Shown: positions 17,246 to 25,930 of the stretch, one piece after another
Layout of the letters: the number at the start of each line of letters is the position of its first letter
How positions within the stretch are numbered: position 1 is the stretch's first letter
NCBI GenBank assembly: GCA_025361565.1
Contig: JANYKN010000018.1
Location: 1 to 64,000 of the forward strand
Reading direction: 5' to 3'
From: Bacteroidota bacterium
Lineage (GTDB): Bacteria; Bacteroidota; Bacteroidia; Bacteroidales; NBLH01
DNA length: 64,000 bases
The notes under the pieces: model-generated
What the model was told of the DNA's origin: nothing
Database searches by the model: none
The model's input: only the letters and a program-made list of their open reading frames with translations
Translations under genes and position numbers: made by a program

Positions 17246-17314
17246 TTCTATTCGTTTTTTGTTAAAACTGTTTCAAATTCCTTATACAATTTTAATCATT
17301 TTTTTAATCATTCA

Positions 17315-17346
17315 TTGAATTTTATCAATCTCAAATGATATCTTTA
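17315..17346 (+). promoter_or_regulatory. Candidate Bacteroidota-type promoter of the hydantoinase gene
   Basis: TTG at 17315-17317 and TATCTTTA at 17339-17346 are separated by 21 bp, close to the Bacteroidota layout (TTTG, about 19-21 bp, TAnnTTTG), with one mismatch in the -7 box. The inferred start would give a leader of about 15 nt before the ATG at 17367. Confidence 0.45.
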
Positions 17347-17366
17347 TATGAAATAATCCAGTTAAA

Positions 17367-18698
17367 ATGAACATCCTAATCAAAAACGGAACTATTGTAA
17401 CGTCCCAAAATACATATCAACTAGATATATTGTTAAAAGATGGAATCATTTCAGCTATCGGAGATATAATATTGAATGATGAAACAATTGATTTCGATAT
17501 CAATGCCAAAGGTTTTTATATTTTCCCCGGAGGAGTTGATCCTCATGTTCATATGCATTTGACTACCGCAGCTGGATATACATCTGATAATTTTGATAGT
17601 GGAGCCAAGGCGGCACTTTCAGGAGGCACTACTTCACTCATCGATTTTGTTACTCCAAAACGTGGACAATCAATAATAGAAGCATTACATTTAAGAAAAG
17701 AAGATGCAAAAAACAGCCAGATTGAATATGAATTCCATGTAAGTCCAGTAGAATGGGACGAAAATACCGAAAAAGAAATCCTTCATTGTATTGAAAAAGA
17801 AGGAATCAAATCTTTTAAAGTTTATATGGCTTATAAAAACAATATTGGCCTTGACGATAAAGATATCTTTAAAGTGATGCAAGTAGTAGGAAAAGCTGGT
17901 GGAATTGTAACCGTTCATGCTGAATTGGGCGATGAAATTGAACGATTAAGAAATCAATTTGCCGAAAATGGTAATATTTCTCCACAGTTTCATCCTTTAT
18001 CCCGACTGGGAGAAATGGAATCAGAAGCTGTAAAAAAAGTAATTGAAATGGCAGCTAAAGCAAATTGTCCAGTTTATATTGTACATGTATCAACAAAAGA
18101 ATCAATAGATTACATTCGTAAAGCACAACAAATTGGACAGAAAGTATATGCCGAAACTTGTCCGCATTATCTGTTACTTGATGATTCAAATTACATCGGC
18201 AATTTTGACCAAACTTCACCTTTTGTTATCAGTCCGCCATTACGTAAAAAAGCAGATCAGGAAGCATTATGGAAAGCCATTGCTGATGGCACAATCCGGA
18301 CCATTGGAACCGATCATTGTCCTTTTAATCTGAGCCAAAAAAGATTTGGGATTGATGATTTCCGTAAAATCCCAAACGGTGCAGGAGGCGTAGAACACAG
18401 ACTGGCATTACTTTATACTTTTGGCGTTTTGCAGAATAGATTAACTCTCAACCGATTTGTGGATTTGGTTTCAACAAGTCCTGCTAAAATTTTCAATTTA
18501 TATCCTAAAAAAGGCGAAATTGCAATTGGTTCCGATGCAGATTTGGTGATTTGGAACCCAAAAGCTGAACAAACTATTTCAGTAAAAACGCATCATCAAA
18601 ATTGCGACAATGACATTTTTGAAGGTTTTAAAACCATCGGAAAACTGCAATATGTGATTTTAAAAGGTGAAATTTATTGTGATAATTCAAAAAAATAA
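17367..18698 (+). CDS. hydA: Dihydropyrimidinase/hydantoinase
   Basis: A cyclic amidase of the amidohydrolase superfamily, 443 residues. Metal ligands are visible: HVH (60-62), the carboxylated Lys151 (SFKVYMAYK), His184 (VTVHAE), the His of YIVHVS and the Asp of TIGTDHCPF. Length and motifs fit dihydropyrimidinase or D-hydantoinase (HyuA). In gut bacteria a homologous hydantoinase belongs to the purine/urate catabolic set with YgeW, YgeY, SsnA and a molybdenum hydroxylase, all of which are in this window. It opens hydantoin- or dihydropyrimidine-like rings in the cytosol. Confidence 0.9.
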   Translation: MNILIKNGTIVTSQNTYQLDILLKDGIISAIGDIILNDETIDFDINAKGFYIFPGGVDPHVHMHLTTAAGYTSDNFDSGAKAALSGGTTSLIDFVTPKRGQSIIEALHLRKEDAKNSQIEYEFHVSPVEWDENTEKEILHCIEKEGIKSFKVYMAYKNNIGLDDKDIFKVMQVVGKAGGIVTVHAELGDEIERLRNQFAENGNISPQFHPLSRLGEMESEAVKKVIEMAAKANCPVYIVHVSTKESIDYIRKAQQIGQKVYAETCPHYLLLDDSNYIGNFDQTSPFVISPPLRKKADQEALWKAIADGTIRTIGTDHCPFNLSQKRFGIDDFRKIPNGAGGVEHRLALLYTFGVLQNRLTLNRFVDLVSTSPAKIFNLYPKKGEIAIGSDADLVIWNPKAEQTISVKTHHQNCDNDIFEGFKTIGKLQYVILKGEIYCDNSKK

Positions 18699-18766
18699 AC
18701 CAACCATTGAATTTCTATATTTAGGGAATATTTAGTTTAAATTGGCCTAAATCAAATCATTTACAT

Positions 18767-20164
18767 ATGAAAACATTTTTTACACTAACTCTTGGAATTA
18801 TTTTTATGCAATTGTCCTGCGTTTTTTCAAACTACAAAGAACAGCACAGACAAGATATACAAAATCAAATCGATAGTTTGGCATCAATTAATTTAGCGGA
18901 TAATATAAATCAAATTGATTATAGCAAACTCGAAATATCAAAAGACTCTTTGGATATTAAACTTTATGAACTTATTGAAAATAGTGCCGATTTTGAAGAA
19001 GATGTCTTGTTGAAAAACATCGATATCTTAATTCAAAAAGGCGCTAAACCCGATGTTTTGGTCGAAATAATTTATTCCGTCAGAAAACCCGGCTCTTTCA
19101 TTCCAATAATCAAAGAATTTTATGCCAATAAATACCGAGATTATACCACTGCAACAACCGCTGTTCATGCCGCTGCAGGAAGCAGGAAACCATATATTAT
19201 GAAAAAACTTATTAGCCTTGGTGCAAAAGTGAATATCGCAAATGCCGATAAGGTTTATCCAATTGATATTGCCATTAGCAATGATGATATTCCAATGATT
19301 AATTATCTTATTGAAGCCAAAGCTGACTTAAAGAAAGCAAATTTAGCTTTCAGCGAAAACATTTCGCTCATTGAGCAATTGATAAAATCCGGAGCAAATC
19401 CAAAAACTATCAATATCAATTTTGCGTTAAACGATAAAGCTGTATTGACGCGCCTTTTGGCTCTAAAACCCGACATTAATAATTCTGAATTGGATTTTAG
19501 TATTATTATGAAAGATGATGAACTTTTTGATTTATTGATCACTAACGGACTTTCACCAAATGCCCAAGGGAAATTTCCGGATGCTTGTCCTGTAATTATT
19601 TCTGCCATTAAATACGATAATTTCAGGGCTTTTAAAAAATTACACAGTTTGGGTGCCGATTTAAATGTAGTTTGCCGTGCAGGTTTTGGCGAAACACCTT
19701 TACAGACAGCTATTTACTATCAAAATATAGAAGTGCTTAAATATTTGATGGAACAAAAAATAAACCCAAATGAAAAAGACTGGACTGGAAAATCGGTACT
19801 TTATAAAGCTTGCAGTTCAGATAATGACCAAATAATCAATATGTTGATTGATGCCGATGCCAATATTGAGTATCACGAATATTTTGACAAAACACCTTTG
19901 ATGGAATCGGCAAATTCTGGTAATTATATTGCTGCCCAAACCCTGATAAATAGAAAAGCCAATGTGAATTTCGCCAATAAATACGGCGAAACTGCATTGG
20001 TAATGGCCATAAAGCACAACGATTTGGCCATGATTAAACTATTGATCGAAAGTGGTGCGAAAACGGATATTACATTTGAATCAAAAACCATGGTTCAGTT
20101 GGCACAGGAGGAAAAAGCACCTCAAATTATTGTTGAGTACTTGAAAAAGCAGGGAGGAAAATAA
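18767..20164 (+). CDS. Ankyrin-repeat lipoprotein
   Basis: A 465-residue protein with a lipoprotein-type signal (IFMQLSC, Cys18). From about residue 120 to the end it is built of ankyrin-like repeats, for example AVHAAAGSRKPYIMKKLISL, PIDIAISNDDIPMINYLIE, PLQTAIYYQNIEVLKYLME and TALVMAIKHNDLAMIKLLIE. Ankyrin arrays bind other proteins; here the array would be in the periplasm, anchored to a membrane. It lies 68 bp after the hydantoinase gene and converges on ygeW. No enzymatic domain is seen. Confidence 0.9.
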   Translation: MKTFFTLTLGIIFMQLSCVFSNYKEQHRQDIQNQIDSLASINLADNINQIDYSKLEISKDSLDIKLYELIENSADFEEDVLLKNIDILIQKGAKPDVLVEIIYSVRKPGSFIPIIKEFYANKYRDYTTATTAVHAAAGSRKPYIMKKLISLGAKVNIANADKVYPIDIAISNDDIPMINYLIEAKADLKKANLAFSENISLIEQLIKSGANPKTININFALNDKAVLTRLLALKPDINNSELDFSIIMKDDELFDLLITNGLSPNAQGKFPDACPVIISAIKYDNFRAFKKLHSLGADLNVVCRAGFGETPLQTAIYYQNIEVLKYLMEQKINPNEKDWTGKSVLYKACSSDNDQIINMLIDADANIEYHEYFDKTPLMESANSGNYIAAQTLINRKANVNFANKYGETALVMAIKHNDLAMIKLLIESGAKTDITFESKTMVQLAQEEKAPQIIVEYLKKQGGK

Positions 20165-20168
20165 TAAA

Positions 20169-20253
20169 ATGGAACACAGATTATACGAATGCTACGGATT
20201 ATCACAAATTAAATTCGTGATAATCCTTCAAATCAGTGTTATCCGTGTTCCAT
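20169..20253. repeat. REP-like nested palindrome between convergent genes
   Basis: Outer arms TGGAACACAGA (20170-20180) and TCCGTGTTCCA (20242-20252) pair at 10 of 11 positions. Inside, GGATTATCAC (20196-20205) pairs perfectly with GTGATAATCC (20217-20226). It sits between the ankyrin gene and ygeW, and its right arm encodes the last residues (MEHG) of YgeW. It probably acts as a terminator-like or REP element. A half copy (atccgtgttctat) lies at 16236-16248. Confidence 0.7.
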
Positions 20254-21429
20254 AAACCGCTTGGTATTCTTTTCCACCAAAGATTTCAACATCAATTGTG
20301 GATGTTCAAATTTATTGGCAAACATCATAGCTGCAATAATATATGGCTTAAAACCTGCTTCGATATAAGTTTGTGTGCGGTATTTTTCAAACACATCTGC
20401 ACTAACTTCGCCTTCTTTGCACGAAACTCCAGAAATATCTGCCGGAAGGCAATGCAAATAGAGTGCATTTTTGTCTTTGGTCAGGTTCATTTTTGCCTGG
20501 TTATATTCCCAGCTTTTGAATTTTGCATTGTTTTCAAGGCATACTTTTTCTAAATCCTGAAGACCATTTTTATCGGAATTTTTGAGTAATTCGGTGCGCT
20601 GCTGCATAATATGAAAAGGTGCCCAACTTTTTGGATAAACAATATCGGCGTTTTTCATGGAGTCTTCCATTGAATTGCTCACTTTAAAAGAACCGCCACA
20701 ATTTCGTGCATTGGTTTTGGCAATTTCCACAATTTCAGGAATTAATCCATAACCTTCGGGGTGACAAAGTTCCACTTCCATTCCAAAACGGGTCATCAGC
20801 GCAATAATCCCCTGCGGCACAGAAAGAGGTTTTCCATAACTTGGAGAATATGCCCAACTCATTACAATTTTCTTTCCTTTAAGAGCGCTAAGCGAGCCAT
20901 AATATTCTTTTAAATGAAGCAAATCAGCCATTGCCTGTGTGGGATGATCCATATCGCACTGTAAGTTAATGATACCTGGGCGTTGCGGCAAAACTCCCTG
21001 TTTGAAACCATCATCAAGGGCACTCGCCACTTCTCTCATGTATTTATTTCCTTCACCAAGGAACATATCGTCCCTGATGCCGATAAAATCGCTCAAAAAT
21101 GAAATCATATTGGCTGTTTCCCTCACTGTTTCGCCATGGGCAATTTGTGATTTGGTTTCATCCATATCCTGAACAGCCAACCCCAATAAATTAGCTGCCG
21201 AAGCGTACGAAAACCTTGTTCTGGTTGAATTATCCCTAAATATTGAAACTGCCAATCCGCTATCAAAAACCCTTGGAGAAATGTTTCTTTCTCTCATTTT
21301 TTTTAAAATTGCGGCAATTTCAAGAATAAAGCCTAACTCAGACTCGCTTTTTTCCCAGCTTAGCAAAAAATCTTGTTTGTATAGATTATCAATATTTGAC
21401 AAGCTTTCGATTTGTTTTTTTAAATCCAT
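20239..21429 (-). CDS. ygeW: YgeW-type knotted carbamoyltransferase
   Basis: A 396-residue member of the aspartate/ornithine carbamoyltransferase superfamily. The carbamoyl-phosphate loop STRTR (in FRDNSTRTRFSYAS), DHPTQAMADL and HCLPADISG are present. Overall it matches the knotted YgeW group, whose physiological substrate is an intermediate of purine breakdown rather than ornithine. In E. coli and gut anaerobes ygeW lies with ygeX, ygeY, ygfK, hyuA and ssnA. Here it follows ygeY with 55 bp between, on the same strand. The last four codons overlap the palindrome. Confidence 0.92.
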   Translation of the reverse strand: MDLKKQIESLSNIDNLYKQDFLLSWEKSESELGFILEIAAILKKMRERNISPRVFDSGLAVSIFRDNSTRTRFSYASAANLLGLAVQDMDETKSQIAHGETVRETANMISFLSDFIGIRDDMFLGEGNKYMREVASALDDGFKQGVLPQRPGIINLQCDMDHPTQAMADLLHLKEYYGSLSALKGKKIVMSWAYSPSYGKPLSVPQGIIALMTRFGMEVELCHPEGYGLIPEIVEIAKTNARNCGGSFKVSNSMEDSMKNADIVYPKSWAPFHIMQQRTELLKNSDKNGLQDLEKVCLENNAKFKSWEYNQAKMNLTKDKNALYLHCLPADISGVSCKEGEVSADVFEKYRTQTYIEAGFKPYIIAAMMFANKFEHPQLMLKSLVEKNTKRFMEHG

Positions 21430-21484
21430 TTTAGTAATTGAATTAATATTTTGACTTACAATTTTCTGTTATTTGAAAAATAAA

Positions 21485-22708
21485 TTATAGAGAAATCTCA
21501 TATGCAAAAGCTGTATAAAAAGCCGTTGCCTTTACTAAATCATCAATAGCCACTTTTTCATTTGGTGCATGTGCAAGTATTTCATTTCCAGGGCCAAAAC
21601 CAATAGTTGGAATTCCGTACATTCCGGTAATGGTTACCGCATTGGTAGAAAAAGTCCATTTATCTACTCTTGGTTTTGAGCCAAAAAGCTTTGTATACGA
21701 AGCAATTCCAGTTTGCACCAATTGATGGTTCTCCTCCAATTTCCAGGTGGGATAATACTTTTCCATACCATATTCGAGCCCAGTATATGCTTTTTCGGAA
21801 TAATCAAGTATTTCTACTTTGGCATTCATTCCTGCAACAATTTCTTCAATTTCCTTGATTGCCGATTCTTTGGTTTCGCCCCAGGTTAATCTTCTATCCA
21901 AGTGTAGCCTTGCAAAATCAGCCACAGCGCACAATGAAGGGCTTCCAGAAACAAACTCAGAAATGGTAACACTTCCTTTCCCCAGAAAATTGTCGGATTT
22001 AAGCTTATCATTCAGTTTTTCAATTTCAAGGGCTGCCCTTGAAGCCATATAAATGGCATTCTTGCCACGTTCTGGAGCCGATCCGTGCGATGAAACACCG
22101 TAAAAACTTACATGGATTTCCATCCTACCACGGTGTCCACGATAAATTCCCATATTTGTTGGCTCGGTACTAATTACAAAATCAGGCTTAATTCCTTCTT
22201 CTTCAATCAAATACTTCCAGCATAAACCATCACAATCTTCTTCCATTACACTACCTACAAAGTAGATGGTCAAATCTTTGTCAAATCCTAATTCTTTTAA
22301 TATTCGTCCTGATGTTACAAATGCCGCAGGACCTCCCTCTTGATCAACAGAACCTCGACCATGAACAAATCCATCTTTAATTTCACCTCCCAGTGGATCA
22401 AATGTCCAGTTTGCAATATTTCCAATGTCTACAGTATCCATATGGCCATCAATGGCAAGGATTTTTGAACCATTACCAATCCGGCCAATTACATTACCAA
22501 GCCCATCAATTCTAACTTCATCAAATCCAGCTTCTTTCATTTGTTTAACCAGCTCAAGCTGAACCTCTTTTTCTTGTGCGCTCAATGATTTTATTTTGAT
22601 AAGTTTAGACAAATTTTCAGCAGTATACTGCTTGTATTTTTCTGAGAGTTCTAAAATTTTTGAATAAGTATTCTCCATTTTTACAGTAGGTTTAGATTTT
22701 ATATCCAT
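21485..22708 (-). CDS. ygeY: YgeY-type M20 family metallohydrolase
   Basis: A 407-residue M20 zinc hydrolase related to ArgE/DapE. Metal-site motifs are AIDGHMDTVD, GRGSVDQEGGPAA, and the Glu pair in VMEEDCDG; a dimerisation lid domain follows (GVSSHGSAPERGKNA). The sequence matches the YgeY group (annotated in databases as selenium metabolism-linked hydrolase), which acts in the purine/urate catabolic set. An internal ATG at 22678 (MENTYSK) is an alternative start. It is followed by ygeW on the same strand, suggesting a two-gene operon. Confidence 0.92.
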   Translation of the reverse strand: MDIKSKPTVKMENTYSKILELSEKYKQYTAENLSKLIKIKSLSAQEKEVQLELVKQMKEAGFDEVRIDGLGNVIGRIGNGSKILAIDGHMDTVDIGNIANWTFDPLGGEIKDGFVHGRGSVDQEGGPAAFVTSGRILKELGFDKDLTIYFVGSVMEEDCDGLCWKYLIEEEGIKPDFVISTEPTNMGIYRGHRGRMEIHVSFYGVSSHGSAPERGKNAIYMASRAALEIEKLNDKLKSDNFLGKGSVTISEFVSGSPSLCAVADFARLHLDRRLTWGETKESAIKEIEEIVAGMNAKVEILDYSEKAYTGLEYGMEKYYPTWKLEENHQLVQTGIASYTKLFGSKPRVDKWTFSTNAVTITGMYGIPTIGFGPGNEILAHAPNEKVAIDDLVKATAFYTAFAYEISL

Positions 22709-22892
22709 TAAAATGACGACATAAATATAATGTTTATCTATTAGAATTGAATTAATCGGGGCTATAATTTTAAAATTTTCACAAGTAAATTTAGATTAAT
22801 TGCACGCAAGAGTGAAATTTGTAAATAGCAGATAATTAACAACTAAGATTTTAAATTCGGCAAGCAATAAAAAAGGAGATAAGTTTACGACA

Positions 22893-22954
22893 TAAAAAAA
22901 CCAGGAAGCATATATATTAACCATTCATTTAGTCTAGATGGTGCGCTTCCCGGT
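22893..22954 (-). terminator. Rho-independent terminator for the lipoprotein gene
   Basis: On the minus strand the stem ACCGGGAAGC (22954-22945) pairs with GCTTCCTGGT (22909-22900) with one mismatch and is followed by a run of seven T. The 35-nt loop can form an inner hairpin (ACCAT against ATGGT). It lies 18 bp beyond the stop of the lipoprotein gene at 22972. Confidence 0.8.
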
Positions 22955-22971
22955 TGTTTTGGCTTAATCAT

Positions 22972-23487
22972 TTACTTTTTAGGAAAGTAAATATTTGGTG
23001 AAGAATCACCTTCTTTTTGAAGTACCAATTTTTCATTTGTTAATTCTATAATTTTATAGGTAACCGGTTCTTTTTCTTTACCTGCATCTTTGTCCCATTC
23101 TCTCATGATAATAGCTGATTCGTCAGCATTGAAATTCCAAAATCCAAGGATTGAAATTGACAAAAATCCTTCGCCCATTGTTCTTGAATACGAAAGCTTT
23201 GAGGGATCATCTTTATCAACACCAAAAATTACTGTTTCTGCTGCAAAATCAGCAATTTTTTTCACATCATCTTTTAATTCAATTTTTGCGGCAATTCCTG
23301 TTGTATCTTTTAAATTGCTTGAAATCCCATTTAATGTTGCACTGGGATCAAGTTTCCAACTAATAGATGTCAACAATTTACCTTTTTCAGTTAATTCAAC
23401 TTTTTTACCACCACCTCCGCAAGCAACGGCAAACAACAGCGCAGTTAAAACTGCCAATGAAAGAATTGAGCGAGTTAGTTTTTTCAT
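22972..23487 (-). CDS. Small lipoprotein, lipocalin-like
   Basis: A 171-residue lipoprotein with a clear lipobox (LLFAVAC, Cys23) followed by GGGGKK. The rest predicts mostly beta strands (LLTSISWKLDP, FLSISILGFWNFNADES, YKIIELTNEKLVLQKEG), typical of lipocalin-like or DUF-type lipoproteins in Bacteroidota that report on stress or bind small molecules. Single-gene unit with its own terminator; the neighbour upstream (23628) is on the same strand but 140 bp away. Function unknown. Confidence 0.75.
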   Translation of the reverse strand: MKKLTRSILSLAVLTALLFAVACGGGGKKVELTEKGKLLTSISWKLDPSATLNGISSNLKDTTGIAAKIELKDDVKKIADFAAETVIFGVDKDDPSKLSYSRTMGEGFLSISILGFWNFNADESAIIMREWDKDAGKEKEPVTYKIIELTNEKLVLQKEGDSSPNIYFPKK

Positions 23488-23627
23488 AAAAAAATTATTT
23501 AGATTAGAGTATTACGAAGATAATACACAAAAAATCGTTATCAAAATTTCTAATCTTAATTCTTTGATATAATTCTGGATTACAGGGTTTTATTTTAAAC
23601 CATTAAATTTTATAACTTAGTCCAAGT

Positions 23628-24563
23628 TTATTGAGAAATTGAATAATTGTATTTATCGTTTAAGATACTGATTTTAATCGCTTTTCTTTTTTGGTTAAAT
23701 AAAACATATACCTTCTCCAATTCATCCCAATTATTAAATACTTGTTTTTCAGACATATGCTGCATATTTTCTGCTAATTTTTGACGCTCTTCAATATTTT
23801 TATTTTCGAACCTAAAAGGAAAAATATGGATTTTAATTGGCCCATAATTTTTACTATCGTGATACATCGCTGTCAAAAAAACAGGTAGATAATTTTTATT
23901 TTTGAATGAAATACAACCAATGCTCACGCAATTTCCATGAATACAAATGCCGCTCCCTGGGTTATTGTGTTTTAGGATTGTTTTGGTTTGCAAACAATCT
24001 ATAGAATTCGGATAATCCAGGCACATTTTAAAGCTTGAACCATAGCCTACAGACCCGAATTTATCTATTTCGGAATTGTTTAATTTTATCCACATAAACC
24101 ATTCTGAGCTTCCATATGAAAGCTGAGAATTATAAAATCCTTCAGGAGTTTTTCCATCACCTTGTTGTAATTTTGTTCCGGGTTGGTCGTCAACAGCGCA
24201 AACAGGCAATAAAAGAATTCGGCGAAGTGAATCTTTATTGCTATTACCAGCCCAAACTTCAAATTCGCGCTCCAGTTTAAAAAACCTGAATAAGATAAAT
24301 TTTGGAGGATATTGAAGTGAATTCTCCTCGCATTTAGTTTTCAAATAACTCCCAACCAGAGCTTGAAGTCTCTTTTTTATAAAAACTGGAGATCGCTCAT
24401 CAATTCCTTTTGCAATATCGGGCACTACATCAATTTTTACAATATCTAATTCATTATTTTGCTGGTATTTCACATAATCTTTATTTGTTTCAGACTTGTT
24501 ATCCTGGGCCAACTGATTGCATGAAAACATACTAAAAATCAGAATTAAATAAATGATTCGCAT
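23628..24563 (-). CDS. L,D-transpeptidase (YkuD family) lipoprotein
   Basis: A 311-residue protein with a lipobox (MFSC, Cys15). The catalytic motif HGNCVSIGC (His209 to Cys217) is the HGxxxSxGC signature of L,D-transpeptidases. The preceding DGKTPEGFY resembles the YafK-type murein transpeptidases. It would work in the periplasm on peptidoglycan, making 3-3 cross-links, attaching proteins or cutting such bonds. The C-terminal 60 residues are helical and charged. Divergent from the DUF4442 gene at 24662. Confidence 0.88.
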   Translation of the reverse strand: MRIIYLILIFSMFSCNQLAQDNKSETNKDYVKYQQNNELDIVKIDVVPDIAKGIDERSPVFIKKRLQALVGSYLKTKCEENSLQYPPKFILFRFFKLEREFEVWAGNSNKDSLRRILLLPVCAVDDQPGTKLQQGDGKTPEGFYNSQLSYGSSEWFMWIKLNNSEIDKFGSVGYGSSFKMCLDYPNSIDCLQTKTILKHNNPGSGICIHGNCVSIGCISFKNKNYLPVFLTAMYHDSKNYGPIKIHIFPFRFENKNIEERQKLAENMQHMSEKQVFNNWDELEKVYVLFNQKRKAIKISILNDKYNYSISQ

Positions 24564-24661
24564 AGTTTTTATTATTCAAAATGAGTGATATTCTTTGTTT
24601 TGTATATTATTAATTTTTAATTTGCAAAATAGTAAAAGAAATCTTAAAACCTATAAAAACA

Positions 24662-25159
24662 ATGACAATAGTAGAATGGGTCCTCCGTAATAAACTAATC
24701 CGCTTCGATCGATTATTGAGTTACTATCCTTTGTTTTTTTTTGTTGGGGCTCGAATCCGAATTTCTGATGATTATCGACGAATGAGTGTTCGCATTCCTT
24801 TACGCTGGTATACAAAGAACAACAATGGTGTGCTGTTTGGAGGCTTAATGTGTATGCTTTCTGATCCTTTCCCTGCCTTGGTTTTTGAAAAGATAATTCC
24901 AGATACATCGGCATGGTCCCGGGCACATTCTATAGTTTATCTTTTGCCCGCCAAATCTGCTGTTACTGCCAAAATTGAACTCAAAGAAGAAGATATTGAT
25001 GATATGAAAATACAACTTCAGGAAAAAGGAAAAGCTGAAAAGAAATTTGAGTATTATTTTGTTGATAAAAATGGAGCTAATATCGCGCTGGTTTCAAGCT
25101 CAACCTATATTCTAACCAAGAAAAGGAATAAAGAATTGAAGGAAAATGTGAAAAATTAA
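24662..25159 (+). CDS. DUF4442 hotdog-fold protein
   Basis: A 165-residue protein matching the DUF4442 group of hotdog-fold proteins, distant relatives of PaaI-type acyl-CoA thioesterases. Visible features are RIRISDDYRRMSVRIPLRW, NNNGVLFGGLMCMLSDPFPA (the central hotdog helix) and a C-terminal SSSTYILTKK strand. It may hydrolyse acyl-CoA thioesters but the catalytic residue is not clear. Divergent from the L,D-transpeptidase; 84 bp upstream of the toxin-antitoxin-like pair. Confidence 0.8.
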   Translation: MTIVEWVLRNKLIRFDRLLSYYPLFFFVGARIRISDDYRRMSVRIPLRWYTKNNNGVLFGGLMCMLSDPFPALVFEKIIPDTSAWSRAHSIVYLLPAKSAVTAKIELKEEDIDDMKIQLQEKGKAEKKFEYYFVDKNGANIALVSSSTYILTKKRNKELKENVKN

Positions 25160-25243
25160 AGTCTTATTTTGCGGATTAATCATTGATGACAATTCCAAAA
25201 TATTGTTTTAAATTTGTCAATACCGATAATTGATATATACTCG

Positions 25244-25567
25244 ATGGGAAAAGATGAAATGGTGAAAGAAAAAATAGCGATTCTTAATCATATTATTTCA
25301 ATAAATAATGCTGAAGAGCTACAAAAAATTAAGGAATATATTTTAAGCATCCATAAAGAATTGTCTGACAAAAAAAGTCCCTTTTCAGAAGATTTTAAAA
25401 AATGGAACGAACAATTTATTGATAAAAAGGATTTAAACGAACCCATTGAGGAATATGCCACAACCCTTGGTGCTTTTAGAAAAATGATTTATGAGTCGGA
25501 AGTTGGCGAAAGTTTTCCCATTGAAGAATTTCAGCAAAAATTGAAAAAATTTTATAATGAAGCGTAA
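25244..25567 (+). CDS. Putative antitoxin of a ParE-type pair
   Basis: A 107-residue mostly helical, charged protein started at the ATG at 25244; an in-frame TTG 30 bp upstream is less likely. No clear helix-turn-helix, ribbon-helix-helix or Phd fold is recognisable. Residues about 20-40 (NNAEELQKIKEYILSIHKE) and the C-terminal segment (IEEFQQKLKKFYNEA) resemble antitoxin tails that wrap the toxin. The stop overlaps the ParE-like toxin start by 11 bp, the main reason for the call. Confidence 0.65.
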   Translation: MGKDEMVKEKIAILNHIISINNAEELQKIKEYILSIHKELSDKKSPFSEDFKKWNEQFIDKKDLNEPIEEYATTLGAFRKMIYESEVGESFPIEEFQQKLKKFYNEA

Positions 25568-25883
25568 AAAGCTTTTCACCAGAAGTTTCGCCAAATATTT
25601 TGAAGCCAACTACCAATATATTTATAAAGAATCACCTCAAAATGCCAGGAAATTCGCTAAAGATCTAGACTCCAAAATTGAAAAAATAAAAGAACGACCC
25701 ACTGCGTTTCCTCCAGAATCAGCACTTCCGACAAAGAAGAATTGGTATCGGTTTGCAATATTTATGAATAAGTGGAAAATAATCTACAAAGTAACCAATG
25801 ACTTATTGATTTTCCTTGCAATTATTCATACCAATAGACACGAGAAGCAAATTAAGCGAATTAGGACAAATAAATATCAATAA
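25557..25883 (+). CDS. RelE/ParE-family toxin
   Basis: A 108-residue basic protein with the RelE/ParE plasmid stabilisation fold: an N-terminal strand and helices (FTRSFAKYFEANYQYI, ARKFAKDLDSKIEKIKERP) followed by beta strands WYRFAIFMNKWKIIYKVTND, LIFLAIIHTNRHE. The C-terminal sheet with a basic or His residue near the end is as expected. ParE toxins poison gyrase, RelE toxins cut mRNA; which applies cannot be told. Translationally coupled to the upstream gene. Confidence 0.8.
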   Translation: MKRKKLFTRSFAKYFEANYQYIYKESPQNARKFAKDLDSKIEKIKERPTAFPPESALPTKKNWYRFAIFMNKWKIIYKVTNDLLIFLAIIHTNRHEKQIKRIRTNKYQ

Positions 25884-25930
25884 TAAAACATAGACAAAAT
25901 TCAGACCTTAAGTGTATAAAAACCTCAAGG

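Noticed and set aside
20239-21429. Ornithine or N-acetylornithine carbamoyltransferase
   Set aside because: Sequence segments and the neighbouring ygeY gene fit YgeW; no arginine biosynthesis genes are nearby.
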